A program made the position numbers and the translations under genes. A model generated the notes under the pieces. The model had not been told where the DNA came from, did not search any database, and saw nothing but the letters and a program-made list of their open reading frames with translations. This document shows, piece after piece, positions 15,912-24,100 of a DNA stretch of 35,094 nt (within the stretch, counting starts at the first letter, position 1; every line of letters starts with the position of its first letter). Where the stretch lies: assembly GCA_964579345.1 (NCBI GenBank), contig CAZOHB010000006.1, positions 1 to 35,094 of the forward strand, written 5' to 3'. The stretch comes from RGIG5612 sp964579345. GTDB lineage: Bacteria > Bacillota > Clostridia > Lachnospirales > Lachnospiraceae.

Positions 15912-15983
15912 TATCTCGCACCTCCTTTTGGTCTCTGGCCCCCTGTCTTAAGCAGGAAGCAAGGAATATTATCACGAGCCACC

Positions 15984-16012
15984 ATTGTAGCATCGTAATT
16001 CTTCTTTTGCAA
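15984..16012 (-). promoter_or_regulatory. Promoter of rpsF-ssb-rpsR
   Basis: Minus strand: TTGCAA (16012-16007), 17-bp spacer, TACAAT (15989-15984). The leader of about 65 nt contains a CCTG ... CAGG hairpin before the AGGAGGTG site. Confidence 0.75.
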
Positions 16013-16049
16013 GAACATTTTCAGGTTCTTTTTATTTACGCGGGTCCGC

Positions 16050-16580
16050 TTAACGGCCCGGCAGTTTCTCCGGTTCCGGATACTCTTCGCCAAACGTCTC
16101 GACCGTGACCTTCGCCATCTTCTGTGTCTGAAGCGGTCTGTCGCTGAAGTCCGTTGCGCAGCATGCTATGCCGTCCACAACGTCCATGCCCTCCGTTACT
16201 TTTCCGAACGCCGCATACTGGCCATCCAGATACGGAGCATCCTTATGCATGATAAAGAACTGGGAGCCTGCGGAGTCCGGAGCCATCGCGCGCGCCATCG
16301 AGAGGACGCCTGCCGTATGCGCGAGATCATTTGCAAAACCGTTGGATGCAAACTCGCCTTTGATGCAGTATCCCGGGCCGCCCATGCCGGTGCCGGTCGG
16401 ATCTCCGCCCTGGATCATAAAACCTTTGATCACACGGTGAAAGATCAGGCCGTCATAATAGCCCTGCTTTGCCAGACTGATAAAATTATATGCGGACTGC
16501 GGAGCGGTCTCCGGATAAAGTTCCGCTTTGATCACGCTGCCGTCTTCCATTTCAATGGTTACTATCGGATTCTGTGCCAT
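16050..16580 (-). CDS. Peptidyl-prolyl cis-trans isomerase, cyclophilin type
   Basis: A 176-residue cytoplasmic cyclophilin (no signal peptide). The catalytic segment FHRVIKGFMIQGGDPTGTGMGGPGY carries the active-site Arg. SQFFIMHKDAPYLDGQYAAFGKVTEGMDVVDGI completes the fold. It catalyses proline isomerisation during protein folding. It is transcribed from its own promoter and ends just upstream of the rpsF promoter. Confidence 0.95.
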   Translation of the reverse strand: MAQNPIVTIEMEDGSVIKAELYPETAPQSAYNFISLAKQGYYDGLIFHRVIKGFMIQGGDPTGTGMGGPGYCIKGEFASNGFANDLAHTAGVLSMARAMAPDSAGSQFFIMHKDAPYLDGQYAAFGKVTEGMDVVDGIACCATDFSDRPLQTQKMAKVTVETFGEEYPEPEKLPGR

Positions 16581-16761
16581 GTTTTGATTCTCCTATCTTA
16601 TAAATTGTGTGCAGAGACGCCGTGCCTTCGGCCCTTCTCTTTCACGGTTTGACTCTATTTATAACAGATACTTCCGTCTTATGCACATATATAATTTCAA
16701 AATATGTTTCTTTTCACAATTTATTCACAAATAGAACATTATTTGTTCATGAATGTACTTT

Positions 16762-16790
16762 ATTATACGCACATAGGTTACCAAAACCAA
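16762..16790 (-). promoter_or_regulatory. Promoter of the cyclophilin gene
   Basis: Minus strand: TTGGTT (16790-16785), 17-bp spacer, TATAAT (16767-16762). This gives a long leader of about 175 nt. The remainder of the 287-bp gap holds no gene. Confidence 0.6.
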
Positions 16791-16840
16791 TGTAATTCTC
16801 ACCTCCCTTTTTTATTATACATTTAACAAGCCAATGAAAA

Positions 16841-16867
16841 GAGACGCTTTCCCCAAGCGTCTCTTTT
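16841..16867 (-). terminator. Terminator after the LytTR gene
   Basis: GAGACGCTT and AAGCGTCTC form a 9-bp stem with a short C-rich loop. T-runs flank it on both strands, so it can act in both directions. Confidence 0.85.
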
Positions 16868-17347
16868 TCATATCCGGATATTGCTCCCGCTGTCCAGGAA
16901 ATTCTGTATGTTCTGCCGGTACGCTCTTCCGACCGGAATCTTATGCCCGGTATCAAGCACAAGATCCTGTTTTCCCATCAGTATGATGTGCCTGCAAGAG
17001 ACCAGGTAATATCGGTGCACCCGCAAAAAACCGATCGTCCCGAGTCGCATTTCCGTCTCGGAAAGGGATGCATACGTTTCGTAAATATCCCTGTCTGTAT
17101 GAATGGTAATGATCCTTTTGCGCACTTCGATGTAGCGGATACATGCACTGTCGATCAGCCTAAGATACCGGTGTTCGCTGATGATAAGACGGACGCCTAA
17201 AAGACTGTCCCGTAAATGCCGCACGAGTTCATAATACTGCACCAGCGCTGCTTCATGTCCGATCACTTGAGTGTCGGAAAGAAAATCAAAGACATCTTCG
17301 ATCTGTTTCCTTTCCACCTCATCAAAACAAAAAGCAATGTTTAACAA
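16868..17347 (-). CDS. LytTR-family DNA-binding regulator with vestigial receiver
   Basis: A 159-residue transcription factor. From about residue 54 it is a LytTR domain (LIISEHRYLRLIDSACIRYIEV ... TYASLSETEMRL ... FLRVHRYYLVSCRHI ... KIPVGRAYRQNIQNFL). The N-terminus MLNIAFCFDEVERKQI resembles the first strand and acidic pocket of a response-regulator receiver (usually CDDE), but only about 45 residues remain where about 120 are expected. The start is TTG with GGGGA upstream; no ATG is available in frame. A 14-codon ORF overlaps the start in another frame. A palindrome lies at the promoter, suggesting autoregulation. No histidine kinase is adjacent. Confidence 0.8.
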   Translation of the reverse strand: MLNIAFCFDEVERKQIEDVFDFLSDTQVIGHEAALVQYYELVRHLRDSLLGVRLIISEHRYLRLIDSACIRYIEVRKRIITIHTDRDIYETYASLSETEMRLGTIGFLRVHRYYLVSCRHIILMGKQDLVLDTGHKIPVGRAYRQNIQNFLDSGSNIRI

Positions 17348-17402
17348 CTGATAGTTCCCCGGTGCCCCGTACTGTTTTCAATCATGCGTATTATGTATTA
17401 CT

Positions 17403-17423
17403 ATTATACATATTTCAAATATG
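17403..17423 (-). promoter_or_regulatory. -10 element with adjoining palindromic operator for the LytTR gene
   Basis: Minus-strand -10 TATAAT (17408-17403) directly abuts a perfect 15-bp palindrome CATATTTCAAATATG (17409-17423) lying in the spacer. The -35 is weak, as expected for a regulated promoter. Confidence 0.5.
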
Positions 17424-17554
17424 AAAGGTAATATTCAGAAGTAATAATGCTAAACGAAGGATGCTTTGGAAGGACCCGGGCGAAGGCAGTTTCGGCTGAA
17501 AATAAAGCAGAAATCAAGTCAACATCATGTATTAATAAAGTACACGCCGTTGTA

Positions 17555-17587
17555 TTGACAGATTGTATTGAATTTTATACAATACAG
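17555..17587 (+). promoter_or_regulatory. Consensus-like promoter with operator-like inverted repeat
   Basis: TTGACA (17555-17560), 17-bp spacer, TACAAT (17578-17583). The inverted repeat TGTATTG (17564-17570) and CAATACA (17580-17586) covers spacer and -10. It is the strongest promoter match in the window and faces a region without a convincing ORF. Confidence 0.7.
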
Positions 17588-17589
17588 TC

Positions 17590-17833
17590 AACAAAAGCAG
17601 AGGAACTGATTAGAATAAAGAGTGAAAAGAGCTTAATCTTTTAATCGCAAACTAAAGCATAAGAAAGAAGATCTAAGTCAAGGGAATCTGCGAATAAAAA
17701 AGAAGGGGTACGGTCCAATGGGAAAGTAAACTTCAAACAGGATTCCATAGAAAGAGAGGTTATATAGTGAGACTTTTGGAAATTCATTAATAGCCCGTTC
17801 GTGAGAAAAAAGAAACGAACGGGCTATATTTTT
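17590..17833 (+). ncRNA. Candidate small RNA of about 240 nt
   Basis: A near-consensus promoter on the left and a strong intrinsic terminator on the right enclose purine-rich sequence without a credible protein ORF. Only a 7-codon GTG frame (GTGAGACTTTTGG at 17768) has an AGAGAGG site. Internal pairings include GATTA/TAATC and GGAATC/GATTCC. It does not resemble 6S, tmRNA, RNase P or SRP RNA as far as I can see. This is inference from signals only. Confidence 0.4.
17791..17833 (+). terminator. Intrinsic terminator of the candidate small RNA
   Basis: TAGCCCGTTCGT (17791-17802) and ACGAACGGGCTA (17815-17826) form a perfect 12-bp stem followed by TATTTTT. Confidence 0.85.
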
Positions 17834-17867
17834 ATCCAAAACTTCGTTTTGGCTAAAAATATAGCCC
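17821..17867 (-). terminator. Second, overlapping hairpin; terminator of znuB
   Basis: GGGCTATATTTTTA plus TCCAAAAC (17821-17842) pairs with 17846-17867 over 22 bp with one mismatch and a 3-nt loop. The left arm is shared with the terminator at 17791-17833, so only one of the two hairpins can form at a time. Confidence 0.7.
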
Positions 17868-17888
17868 AGAAAATATGCGCACTTCGCT

Positions 17889-18734
17889 CTATGCCCTCGA
17901 AGGCGTTCCTATCAGTTTGATCAGCCAGCATATGAAAAATACTGCGACATCCACCGCAACAATGGTTGCTCCTGCCGGAGTGCCTGCGAGAACTGAGATC
18001 ACAATGCCGAGAAACGCACAGATCACGGAAAGAACCGCGGAACAGATCGTAACCTGCAGGAAGCTTTTAAAAAGCCGCATTGCAGAAAGTGCAGGAAAAA
18101 TGACCAACGCAGAGATCAGCAGGGATCCTACCAGATTCATCGCTGCCACGATAATAACGGCGATGATCACAGCGATCAGAAGGTTGTATGCTCCCGCTTT
18201 TGTTCCGACCGCAACCGCAAAATCCTCATCAAATGTGACTGCAAAGATCTTGTTGTAAAACAGTACGAAAAGGACCACGACCACAACAGAGAGCGCAATG
18301 CTCAGCCAAACATCTTTTCCTGAAAGCGTCAGGATCGATGTGGAGCCAAACAGTGTCGTGCAGACATCGCCGGACAGATTCGAAGAAACAGAAAAAATAT
18401 TCATGATCAGATAGCCTACCGCAAGTGCCGCTACTGAGATCATTGCGATTGCTGCATCTCCCTTTACGACCGTTTTTTGTCCGGTCCTCAGCAAAAGAAC
18501 AGCGCTGATGATCGTGACAGGAAGAACGATCAGCATATTATTCGTCAGGTTAAGAACGCTGGCTACAGCGATCGCTCCGAACGCAACATGGGAGAGGCCG
18601 TCCCCGATAAAGGAAAAACGTTTCAGAACAAGAGTGACACCCAAAAGGGATGCGCACAGCGCAACCAGAACGCCGACGATCAGCGCATTGATAACAAACG
18701 GATACTGAAAATACAGAAATAGTTTTTCAAACAT
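17889..18734 (-). CDS. znuB: Zinc ABC transporter permease
   Basis: A 281-residue integral membrane protein of the ABC-3 (metal) permease family with about eight hydrophobic segments. Family stretches are LLGVTLVLKRFSFIGDGLSHVAFGA near the N-terminus and AAMNLVGSLLISALVIFPALSAMRLFKSF. It forms the membrane channel with ZnuC and receives zinc from ZnuA. The start at 18734 follows GAGG; the longer open frame upstream overlaps znuC without a ribosome site. Last gene of zur-znuA-znuC-znuB. The substrate (zinc rather than manganese) is inferred from the linked Zur-like regulator and the His-rich ZnuA. Confidence 0.9.
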   Translation of the reverse strand: MFEKLFLYFQYPFVINALIVGVLVALCASLLGVTLVLKRFSFIGDGLSHVAFGAIAVASVLNLTNNMLIVLPVTIISAVLLLRTGQKTVVKGDAAIAMISVAALAVGYLIMNIFSVSSNLSGDVCTTLFGSTSILTLSGKDVWLSIALSVVVVVLFVLFYNKIFAVTFDEDFAVAVGTKAGAYNLLIAVIIAVIIVAAMNLVGSLLISALVIFPALSAMRLFKSFLQVTICSAVLSVICAFLGIVISVLAGTPAGATIVAVDVAVFFICWLIKLIGTPSRA

Positions 18735-18744
18735 AACAGTGCCT

Positions 18745-19443
18745 CTACAGTTTTTCCAATAAAAACAGATGTCCCGCCTCACTTCGCAGGTATTCATCTT
18801 TTGTTCCAAAAAATTCCATGTTCCCGATCTGCAGGATGTGGCTGGCGTACTGAAGCGCCGCCTCCATATCATGCGAGATCATGATGATCGTAAGACCTTC
18901 TTCGTTCAGGCTTTTGATCAGCTGATACAGCTCCTGCGTGACATTCGGATCCAGGCCGGATACCGGCTCGTCCAGAAGCAGCATCTTTTCACTCGCGCAA
19001 AGAGCTCTTGCCAGAAGGACTCTCTGTTGCTGTCCTCCGGACAGTTCCCGGAAACAGCGTTTCGCAAAAGGAAGGATCTCCATCCGTTCCATGTTTTTAA
19101 CCGCCTTCGCCTTATCTTCCTTTGTATAAAACGGATGGAAGCCGCGTTTCGCCTGGCAGCCGGAAAGAACGATTTCCCGGACGGAAGCGGGAAAATCCTT
19201 CTGGGCCTCCGTCTGCTGCGGAAGATATCCGATCTCATTCTGTTTCAATCCGTCGCCCATTTCCAGCGACCCTTTCAGCGGCGGGATCAGATGCAGGATC
19301 GTTTTCATCAGTGTCGTTTTTCCGGATCCGTTCTCGCCCACAATATACAGGTAATCCCCTTTGGATACAGAAAAAGAAAGGTCTTTCGCAACCGTCTGGC
19401 CTTCATATCCCACATTCAGATTCTGACATTCCAGCAAAGCCAT
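18745..19443 (-). CDS. znuC: Zinc ABC transporter ATP-binding protein
   Basis: A 232-residue ABC ATPase. Walker A GENGSGKTT, Q-loop YLPQQTE, signature LSGGQQQR, Walker B MLLLDEPVSGLD and switch His in ISHDME are all intact. It powers zinc import through ZnuB. Its ATG overlaps the znuA stop by one base (TAATG), indicating coupled translation. Confidence 0.94.
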   Translation of the reverse strand: MALLECQNLNVGYEGQTVAKDLSFSVSKGDYLYIVGENGSGKTTLMKTILHLIPPLKGSLEMGDGLKQNEIGYLPQQTEAQKDFPASVREIVLSGCQAKRGFHPFYTKEDKAKAVKNMERMEILPFAKRCFRELSGGQQQRVLLARALCASEKMLLLDEPVSGLDPNVTQELYQLIKSLNEEGLTIIMISHDMEAALQYASHILQIGNMEFFGTKDEYLRSEAGHLFLLEKL

Positions 19444-20465
19444 TATTGTCCTCCATTCAAAGCTGTTTCCAGCACGCTCAGATTTTCTTCCATAACTGAA
19501 AGATAAGAGATTCCTTCCTGCAGTTCTTTTCGTGTTACAGACTGCAAAGAATCCAGCACCAGGATCTTCTGATCTTTCGTCTCCGTTGTTGCCGCGACTG
19601 TTTCAGCAAGCTTCTGATCCGATCCGTCGATCGTCATTACCGCCGGAAGGGACAGTTCGTTCACTTTGCTGACCAGGAAAATGATCGTTTCAAAACTTGC
19701 CTCTGCTTCTGCTGCGCAGCCGGCAAAAGCAGCATAATACTCAATATCATAGTCCTTTAAAAGGTACAGGAACGGGAAACGATCTGCAAAGACCAGGGTC
19801 TTAAATGCCGCCTGTTCTTTCATTGTTTTGTACGCCTCATCCAGTCCCTTTAATTGTTCACAATAATTATCCAGATTCGTCCGGTATTGCGAAGCTTTAT
19901 CCGGATCCAGCACTGTCAGCTGCTTTGCGATCGCACTGCAGAGAAGCTGCGCATTCCGCAGGGACAGCCAGACATGTTCATCATACTCCGGCTCTTCTTC
20001 CTCCTCATGCGCCTCATGTTCTTCATGTTCTTCATGCTCTCCCCGAACTTCCTGCATTCCTTCTATATGTTCTTCCTCTTCCAGGAAATCTCCGAGGATA
20101 TCCAAAAGGTTGATCACCGTAAGATCCGGATTCTTCGCCTGCCGGAGGATCTCATCCACCCATTCATCCGACTCACCGCCGACATACACGAACAGATCAC
20201 TTGTTGAGATTTTCGCGATATCCTCCACCGAAGGCTGATAGCTGTGCATATCCACGCCATTATCCAGGAGCAGGGAAACCTCTGCATCATCCGCGCTTTC
20301 CCCAAGGATCTGCATCGTCCAGTCGTAGATTGGAAAGATCGTGACAACAATATTCAGTTTATCTGTATTCTGCGGATCATGGCCGCTACGTTCTCCACTG
20401 CCGCATGCAGCAAGGAGGCCGGCTGTCAACACCGCAGCAATTATGATTGACAGCAATCGTTTCAT
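19443..20465 (-). CDS. znuA: Zinc-binding lipoprotein of the Znu transporter
   Basis: A 340-residue cluster A-I solute-binding lipoprotein. The lipobox LLAAC places the lipidated Cys at residue 21. Metal ligands are expected in DMHSYQPS and DEHVWLS. Between them lies a loop of about 25 residues almost only His and Glu (HEEHEEHEAHEEEEE), typical of zinc-type ZnuA. The third His of classical ZnuA is replaced by FADRFPFLYL, a variant I recall from other Firmicutes; acidic residues nearby may substitute. It delivers zinc to ZnuBC at the outer face of the membrane. Confidence 0.92.
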   Translation of the reverse strand: MKRLLSIIIAAVLTAGLLAACGSGERSGHDPQNTDKLNIVVTIFPIYDWTMQILGESADDAEVSLLLDNGVDMHSYQPSVEDIAKISTSDLFVYVGGESDEWVDEILRQAKNPDLTVINLLDILGDFLEEEEHIEGMQEVRGEHEEHEEHEAHEEEEEPEYDEHVWLSLRNAQLLCSAIAKQLTVLDPDKASQYRTNLDNYCEQLKGLDEAYKTMKEQAAFKTLVFADRFPFLYLLKDYDIEYYAAFAGCAAEAEASFETIIFLVSKVNELSLPAVMTIDGSDQKLAETVAATTETKDQKILVLDSLQSVTRKELQEGISYLSVMEENLSVLETALNGGQ

Positions 20466-20475
20466 CTGTTCTTAT

Positions 20476-20895
20476 TCATTCCTCTTTGCATTTCTCACAG
20501 AGACCGTAAAAAACAGTCCTTCTCGGATCCATCCGGAAATGATGTTCTTTCAGGAGATGTTCCTGGATCTCCCGGATCTCTTCGCAGTGCAGGTGGATCA
20601 GCGCACCGCACTTTTCACATTTACAATGATAACAGATAGATTCCGTCCCATGGCTTTCCGCGCCGACATACTCAAAGCACGCCGGGCTTGTTCCATCCAC
20701 CGTATATTTATTCAGGATCCCCTCATCCACAAGGCTTTCAAGCCTGCGGTAAACCGTCGACTGTCCGACCTGCGCCCCCTGCTCTTTCAGATATCTGCAG
20801 ATATCGCCTGCAGTAAAATGAGTTTCCGGCATCGAAGAGATGTAATTCAGAAGGATCTCTCTCTGTTTTGTTTTGTAATTTGTCTTTCCATCCAT
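20476..20895 (-). CDS. zur: Fur-family zinc uptake regulator (Zur)
   Basis: A 139-residue Fur-family repressor. A winged helix (TAGDICRYL, then QSTVYRRLESLVDEGILNKY) is followed by the metal domain with CYHCKCEKCG, HLHCEEI and a C-terminal CEKC, the structural zinc Cys pairs. It is the first gene of an operon with the zinc transporter, which identifies it as Zur rather than Fur or PerR. The start was set at 20895 behind GGAG. Two matching operators flank its promoter, so it is very likely autoregulated. Confidence 0.9.
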   Translation of the reverse strand: MDGKTNYKTKQREILLNYISSMPETHFTAGDICRYLKEQGAQVGQSTVYRRLESLVDEGILNKYTVDGTSPACFEYVGAESHGTESICYHCKCEKCGALIHLHCEEIREIQEHLLKEHHFRMDPRRTVFYGLCEKCKEE

Positions 20896-20942
20896 GTTAT
20901 TCTCCGTCACTTGTAAAAAGTGTTCTGTTCCATAAAATGAAT

Positions 20943-20959
20943 TTGAGAATCGTTCCCAA
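20943..20959. promoter_or_regulatory. Zur-like operator, downstream box
   Basis: TTGAGAATCGTTCCCAA, an imperfect palindrome of the Fur-family type, adjoining the -10 and the start-site region of the zur promoter. Confidence 0.7.
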
Positions 20960-20987
20960 TTATGGCACGATTTCCGGACGCAGTCAA
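20959..20987 (-). promoter_or_regulatory. Promoter of zur-znuACB
   Basis: Minus strand: TTGACT (20987-20982), 17-bp spacer, CATAAT (20964-20959). It is bracketed by the two Zur-like boxes. Confidence 0.75.
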
Positions 20988-20992
20988 GGAAT

Positions 20993-21009
20993 TTGAGAAC
21001 GATTCCCAT
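20993..21009. promoter_or_regulatory. Zur-like operator, upstream box
   Basis: TTGAGAACGATTCCCAT lies upstream of the -35. It repeats the other box at a spacing of exactly 50 bp, close to five helical turns, so two repressor dimers could sit on the same face. Confidence 0.7.
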
Positions 21010-21083
21010 ATTTATTGTATGGTCTGATCGGAGAATATCCTTGCTTGTACTGTCTGAGTTGAGAATGTCCTTGCGAAATACAA

Positions 21084-21115
21084 AAGCAGCCCCCGAAATG
21101 GGTGCTGCTTTTAAG
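21084..21115 (-). terminator. Terminator of ileS
   Basis: Minus strand: AGCAGCACCC and GGGGGCTGCT form a stem followed by TTTTGTATTT, 20-50 bp after the ileS stop. Confidence 0.8.
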
Positions 21116-21137
21116 TATTCTGAATGTTTTTACACTC

Positions 21138-24100
21138 TTAGTTTTTCTTTACGCCGATTGTGACTTTCTCGCCGTTGATGTCCCATTCTTTGGACACACC
21201 GTCCATCTGTCCGGTCAGGATCTCGGTCGCCATGACATCCGTCAGCATCATGTCCTTCTTGCGGTTTACGATATCTTCGATCTTTTCGTTGCCGTTGATA
21301 TAGATCGTGATCATATCCATAACTTCGAAGTCCGCTTCTTTTCTCATCGTCTGAACCTTGCTGATCAGCTCGCGGATAAATCCTTCTTCGATCAGTTCGT
21401 CCGTCAGATGGAGATCTAAGACAACCGTAATGCCGTAATCGCTCATGGATTCGTAGCCTTCGACCTGTGCCGTCTCGATCAGAAGATCGTCTTTTTCCAG
21501 AACGACTTCGCCGCTCGGAAGAGCCAGCTTCAGGCTGCCTGTCGCATTGACTTCATCCATCGCTGCATTGCCGTCCACGTTCGCTAATGCATTGCGGATC
21601 TCACCAACCTGCTTTCCGAATTTCGGCCCGACCGTCTTGAGCTGCGGTTTGAAGGAATAGGAGGAGAAGTCTCTCACATCCTCTTTCATCTCTACCGCCT
21701 TGACATTCAGCTCGTCTGCGACGATCTCGGTATAGTAGCCGGAAAGCGTCCACGGAGCTTTGATGAACATTGCCGGAAGCGGCTGGCGGTTCTTCATGCC
21801 GGAAGCGTTTCTGCAGGCACGTCCCATAACGACGACGTCGAGGACATGCTCCATGTTTTCTTCCAGTTCTTTATCGATCAGCGCCTCGTCTGCCACCGGG
21901 AATGCGCAAAGATGTACGCTTTCCGGCGCGGTCTGATCGTTCGTTCTTACGAGGTTCTGATAAATATCTTCGGTCATGAACGGGATGAACGGAGCTGCAA
22001 CTTTGCTGAAGGTAACCAGGCAGGTGTAAAGCGTCATGTAAGCATTGATCTTATCCTGCTCCATGCCCTTTGCCCAGAAACGGTCGCGGCAGCGGCGGAC
22101 ATACCAGTTGCTCAGGTCGTCCACGAAATCCTGCATTGCTCTGCCGGATTCCGGAATCCGGTAGTTCGTCATGTTGTCATCCACTTCTTTGATCACGGTG
22201 TTCAGCTTGGAGAGGATCCACTTGTCCATAACGGAAAGTTTCTCCGGCTCAAGCTTGTACTGGCTCGGATCAAAGTTATCAATATTGGCATACAGTACGT
22301 AGAACGCGTAGGTATTCCACAGGGTTCCCATGAATTTACGCTGTCCTTCCACAACCGCATCCCCATAGAAGCGGTTCGGCAGCCACGGCGCGGAGTTCGT
22401 GTAGAAATACCAGCGGATCGCGTCGGAGCCGTACTGATTCAGTGCATCAAACGGATCGACCGCATTGCCCTTGGACTTGCTCATCTTCTGGCCGTCCTTA
22501 TCCTGAACATGGCCCATAACGATAACGTTCTTGTACGGAGCCTGGTTGAATACCAGGGTGGAGATCGCCATCAGTGAGTAGAACCAGCCTCTGGTCTGGT
22601 CGACTGCCTCAGAAATAAAGTCTGCCGGGAAGTGTGCCTTAAACAGTTCCTGATTTTCAAACGGATAATGGTACTGTGCAAACGGCATCGATCCGGAATC
22701 ATACCAGCAGTCGATAACTTCCGGCACGCGGTGCATTTCCTTGCCGCACTCCGGACACTTGATCGTTACTTCGTCAATATACGGTCTGTGAAGCTCGATA
22801 TCATCCGGGCAGTTCGAGGACATGCTCTTTAATTCTTCGATGCTGCCGATGGAATGTCTGTGTCCGCACTCGCACTCCCAGATGTTGAGCGGGGTGCCCC
22901 AGTAACGGTTACGGCTGACGGCCCAGTCCTGAACATTTTCCAGCCAGTCGCCGAAACGGCCTTTGCCGATGCTCGGCGGGATCCAGTTAACGGTATTGTT
23001 ATTGCGGATCAGGTCTTCTTTCACCGCGGTCATCTTGATGTACCAGCTCTCACGTGCATAGTAGATCAGCGGGGTGTCGCATCTCCAGCAGAACGGATAG
23101 CTGTGCTCAAACTTCGGTGCGTCAAAGAGAGCTCCGCTCTCGTCCAGCGCCTGTAAGATCAGCTTGTCCGCATCCTTGACGAAGACACCTTCCCACGGAG
23201 TCTCTGCTGTCATCTCGCCCTTGCCGTCTACGAACTGTACGAACGGCAGCTCATATTCGCGGCCGATACGGGAGTCATCCTCACCAAACGCCGGCGCGAT
23301 ATGTACGATACCGGTACCGTCTGTCAGGGTGACATAATTGTCGCAGGTCACAAAGTGCATCTTGCCTTTGATCTTGCTGTAATCCACCTGCGGAAGCAGC
23401 GGATGGTACTCTTTATATTCTAATTCTTTTCCTTTATATCTCTTGATCACAGCGTAGGTTCCTTCGCCTAACACTGTATCGCATAAAGCTTCTGCCAGAT
23501 AATAGAAGGTATCTCCCTTCTGCACCTTGACATAGGATTCATCCGGATTCACGCAGAGCGCAACGTTGGAAGGAAGCGTCCACGGCGTTGTCGTCCATGC
23601 CAGGAAATAGGCATTTTCGCCTGCAACCTTGAATTTAACGACAGCGGAGCGTTCCTTAACATCTTTATAGCCCTGTGCAACCTCATGACTGGAAAGCGGC
23701 GTTCCGCAGCGCGGGCAGTAAGGAACGACCTTATATCCTTTATAAAGAAGTCCTTTGTCCCAGATCTGCTTTAAAGACCACCAGACGGATTCGATATAGT
23801 CATTCTCATAGGTAACGTATGGGTTTTCCATATCCGCCCAGAAACCGACGCGGAAAGAGAAGTCTTCCCACATGCTCTTATATTTCCAGACGCTCTCCTT
23901 GCATTTTTCGATGAACGGAGCAAGGCCGTACTCTTCGATCTGCTCTTTTCCGTCAAGACCCAACATTTTTTCCACTTCGATCTCAACCGGAAGGCCGTGG
24001 GTATCCCAGCCTGCTTTTCTCGGGACTTCATATCCCTTCATGGTCCAGAAACGCGGCACAAGGTCCTTGATAACACGGGTCAGGACGTGGCCGATGTGCG

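Noticed and set aside
15912..15977. S6:S18 leader RNA motif
   Set aside because: A short CCTG/CAGG hairpin is present, but the conserved bulge and GGAUUCC-type element were not found.
15911..16093. 60-residue Arg/Lys-rich ORF upstream of rpsF
   Set aside because: It overlaps the end of the cyclophilin gene, lacks a ribosome site, and contains the rpsF promoter and leader.
17447..17644. 65-residue ORF
   Set aside because: No ribosome site at a usable distance, and the strong promoter lies inside it.
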